Assembly: GCA_033439265.1 (NCBI GenBank)
Contig: JAVTVX010000002.1
Coordinates: 3,172,001 to 3,236,000 of the forward strand
Length of the DNA: 64,000 nt
Reading direction: 5' to 3'
Source: Dillenia suffruticosa
Lineage: Eukaryota > Streptophyta > Magnoliopsida > Dilleniales > Dilleniaceae
Part shown: piece by piece, positions 63,311 through 64,000 of the stretch
How positions within the stretch are numbered: position 1 is the first letter of the stretch
Layout of the letters: each line of letters starts with the position of its first letter
The notes under the pieces: model-generated
Told to the model about the DNA's origin: nothing
Seen by the model: only the letters and a program-made list of their open reading frames with translations
Databases searched by the model: none
Translations under genes and position numbers: made by a program

Positions 63311-64000
63311 TGGCCAAGCAGTTCTTAACTGGGTTTGGTTGTACACCCATATGGCACTGGCAAATGGAGCATCGCGGAGAGTGGTCGTCTGAAGAAACTA
63401 GCGTTGGAGCATTATCATCCTCAAAATAGCAATGAAAATCCTTAGTTGTCTTGTATATTGAAATTTTATGTACTAGGTGGGTATTTTTTTTTTTTTAATC
63501 TCTTGGGTGAGATGTTCTTTCCAAGTGTTCAATGTGGGAACCATTGGGAGGGTTTTGATTTCCTCCTTGCTTTGTAGAGTTGAGGTCGGTGACGATACGT
63601 CTCCTTTATTAGCAGAACAAAGGAGAATCTTAGAGCATTTTCTGAATATGTAGTTGAGAGAAAAGACTATCACTTTATCCGCTAGTGTTCCAATTTACCA
63701 TGCGCAAAAGGAGTTCGGGGCAATACATATATTTTGCTCTGTGCTACTTGCTTTTCGAAGAATTAGGTCCTTTTGGTGAGCCAAATTGTCGAAATGTTTG
63801 CTTGTGCAGAGGCGCCACAAGTTAATTGGCTTCATTTCGGGCTGCTGCCTTAAAGCATCAGTCATCGGTCTCAAGATGACCCAATTTGCAGATGGGCTTC
63901 TGGTGTTGGGGTATAGCACTCTTCAATTGGGTTTGGGAAGCTAATAAGAGGTTGGTTTTTTAAGATTTCAGGTCAGGTTTTCCTGAGCTCGTAGTTTATA
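63311..64000. other. APR 3' UTR and downstream DNA
   Basis: The first few hundred bases are the probable APR 3' UTR. A short open plus-strand stretch ends at a stop near 63944, but no family is recognisable and no gene can be called before the window ends. Confidence 0.45.

Noticed and set aside
63695..63944. Open frames on both strands near the right edge
   Set aside because: No recognisable protein and the window ends; a new gene cannot be distinguished from APR downstream sequence.

Overview
This window is nuclear DNA of a flowering plant, most likely a woody or perennial eudicot. The evidence is intron-rich genes with GT-AG junctions, AT-rich gene-poor spacers, many CT/GA, CA and AT microsatellites, tRNA-derived SINEs with A-tails and target-site duplications, and plant-only families (S40/DUF584, CASP-like, plastid APS reductase, geranylgeranyl diphosphate synthase small subunit). 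There is no operon, CRISPR array, rRNA or complete tRNA gene. Codon-by-codon exon joining gave uninterrupted frames for every intact gene listed.

Layout, left to right. 0.6-1.2 kb: an S40-type senescence-regulator gene with a MITE inserted directly after its stop codon. 2.7-6.05 kb: a tandem segmental duplication whose two units have gained different transposon insertions. 8-8.9 kb (minus): intronless plastid GGPPS type-II small subunit (GGR). 14.8-22.8 kb: an 11-exon beta-1,3-galactosyltransferase gene with a perfect 286-bp tandem duplication in intron 5. 24.3-25.2 kb: a three-exon CASP-like membrane protein. 27.2-29.9 kb: five-exon ATG8. 33.5-35.7 kb (minus): GAMYB-like R2R3-MYB with only a degraded miR159 site. 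39.5 kb: an unrecognised 71-residue basic protein with a TATA box. 41.9-47.8 kb (minus): nine-exon bromodomain protein of the BRD1/2/13 type. 51.8-55.8 kb: an intron-containing but broken copy of the lipid A 4'-kinase gene LpxK. 61.0-63.3 kb: four-exon plastid APS reductase. Spacers are filled with old SINE copies, other repeats and microsatellites.

The genes are not an evident functional cluster; each belongs to a separate plant process (senescence, isoprenoid supply, Golgi glycosylation, membrane scaffolding, autophagy, gibberellin/anther-type transcription, chromatin remodelling, sulfate assimilation). I did not find a convincing new biological system. The most rewarding observations are the duplicated locus that supplies both filled and empty transposon sites, the MITE whose flanking duplication holds the stop codon of the S40 gene, the LpxK pseudogene with splice-site lesions, the eroded miR159 site, and the identical tandem repeat inside the galactosyltransferase intron.
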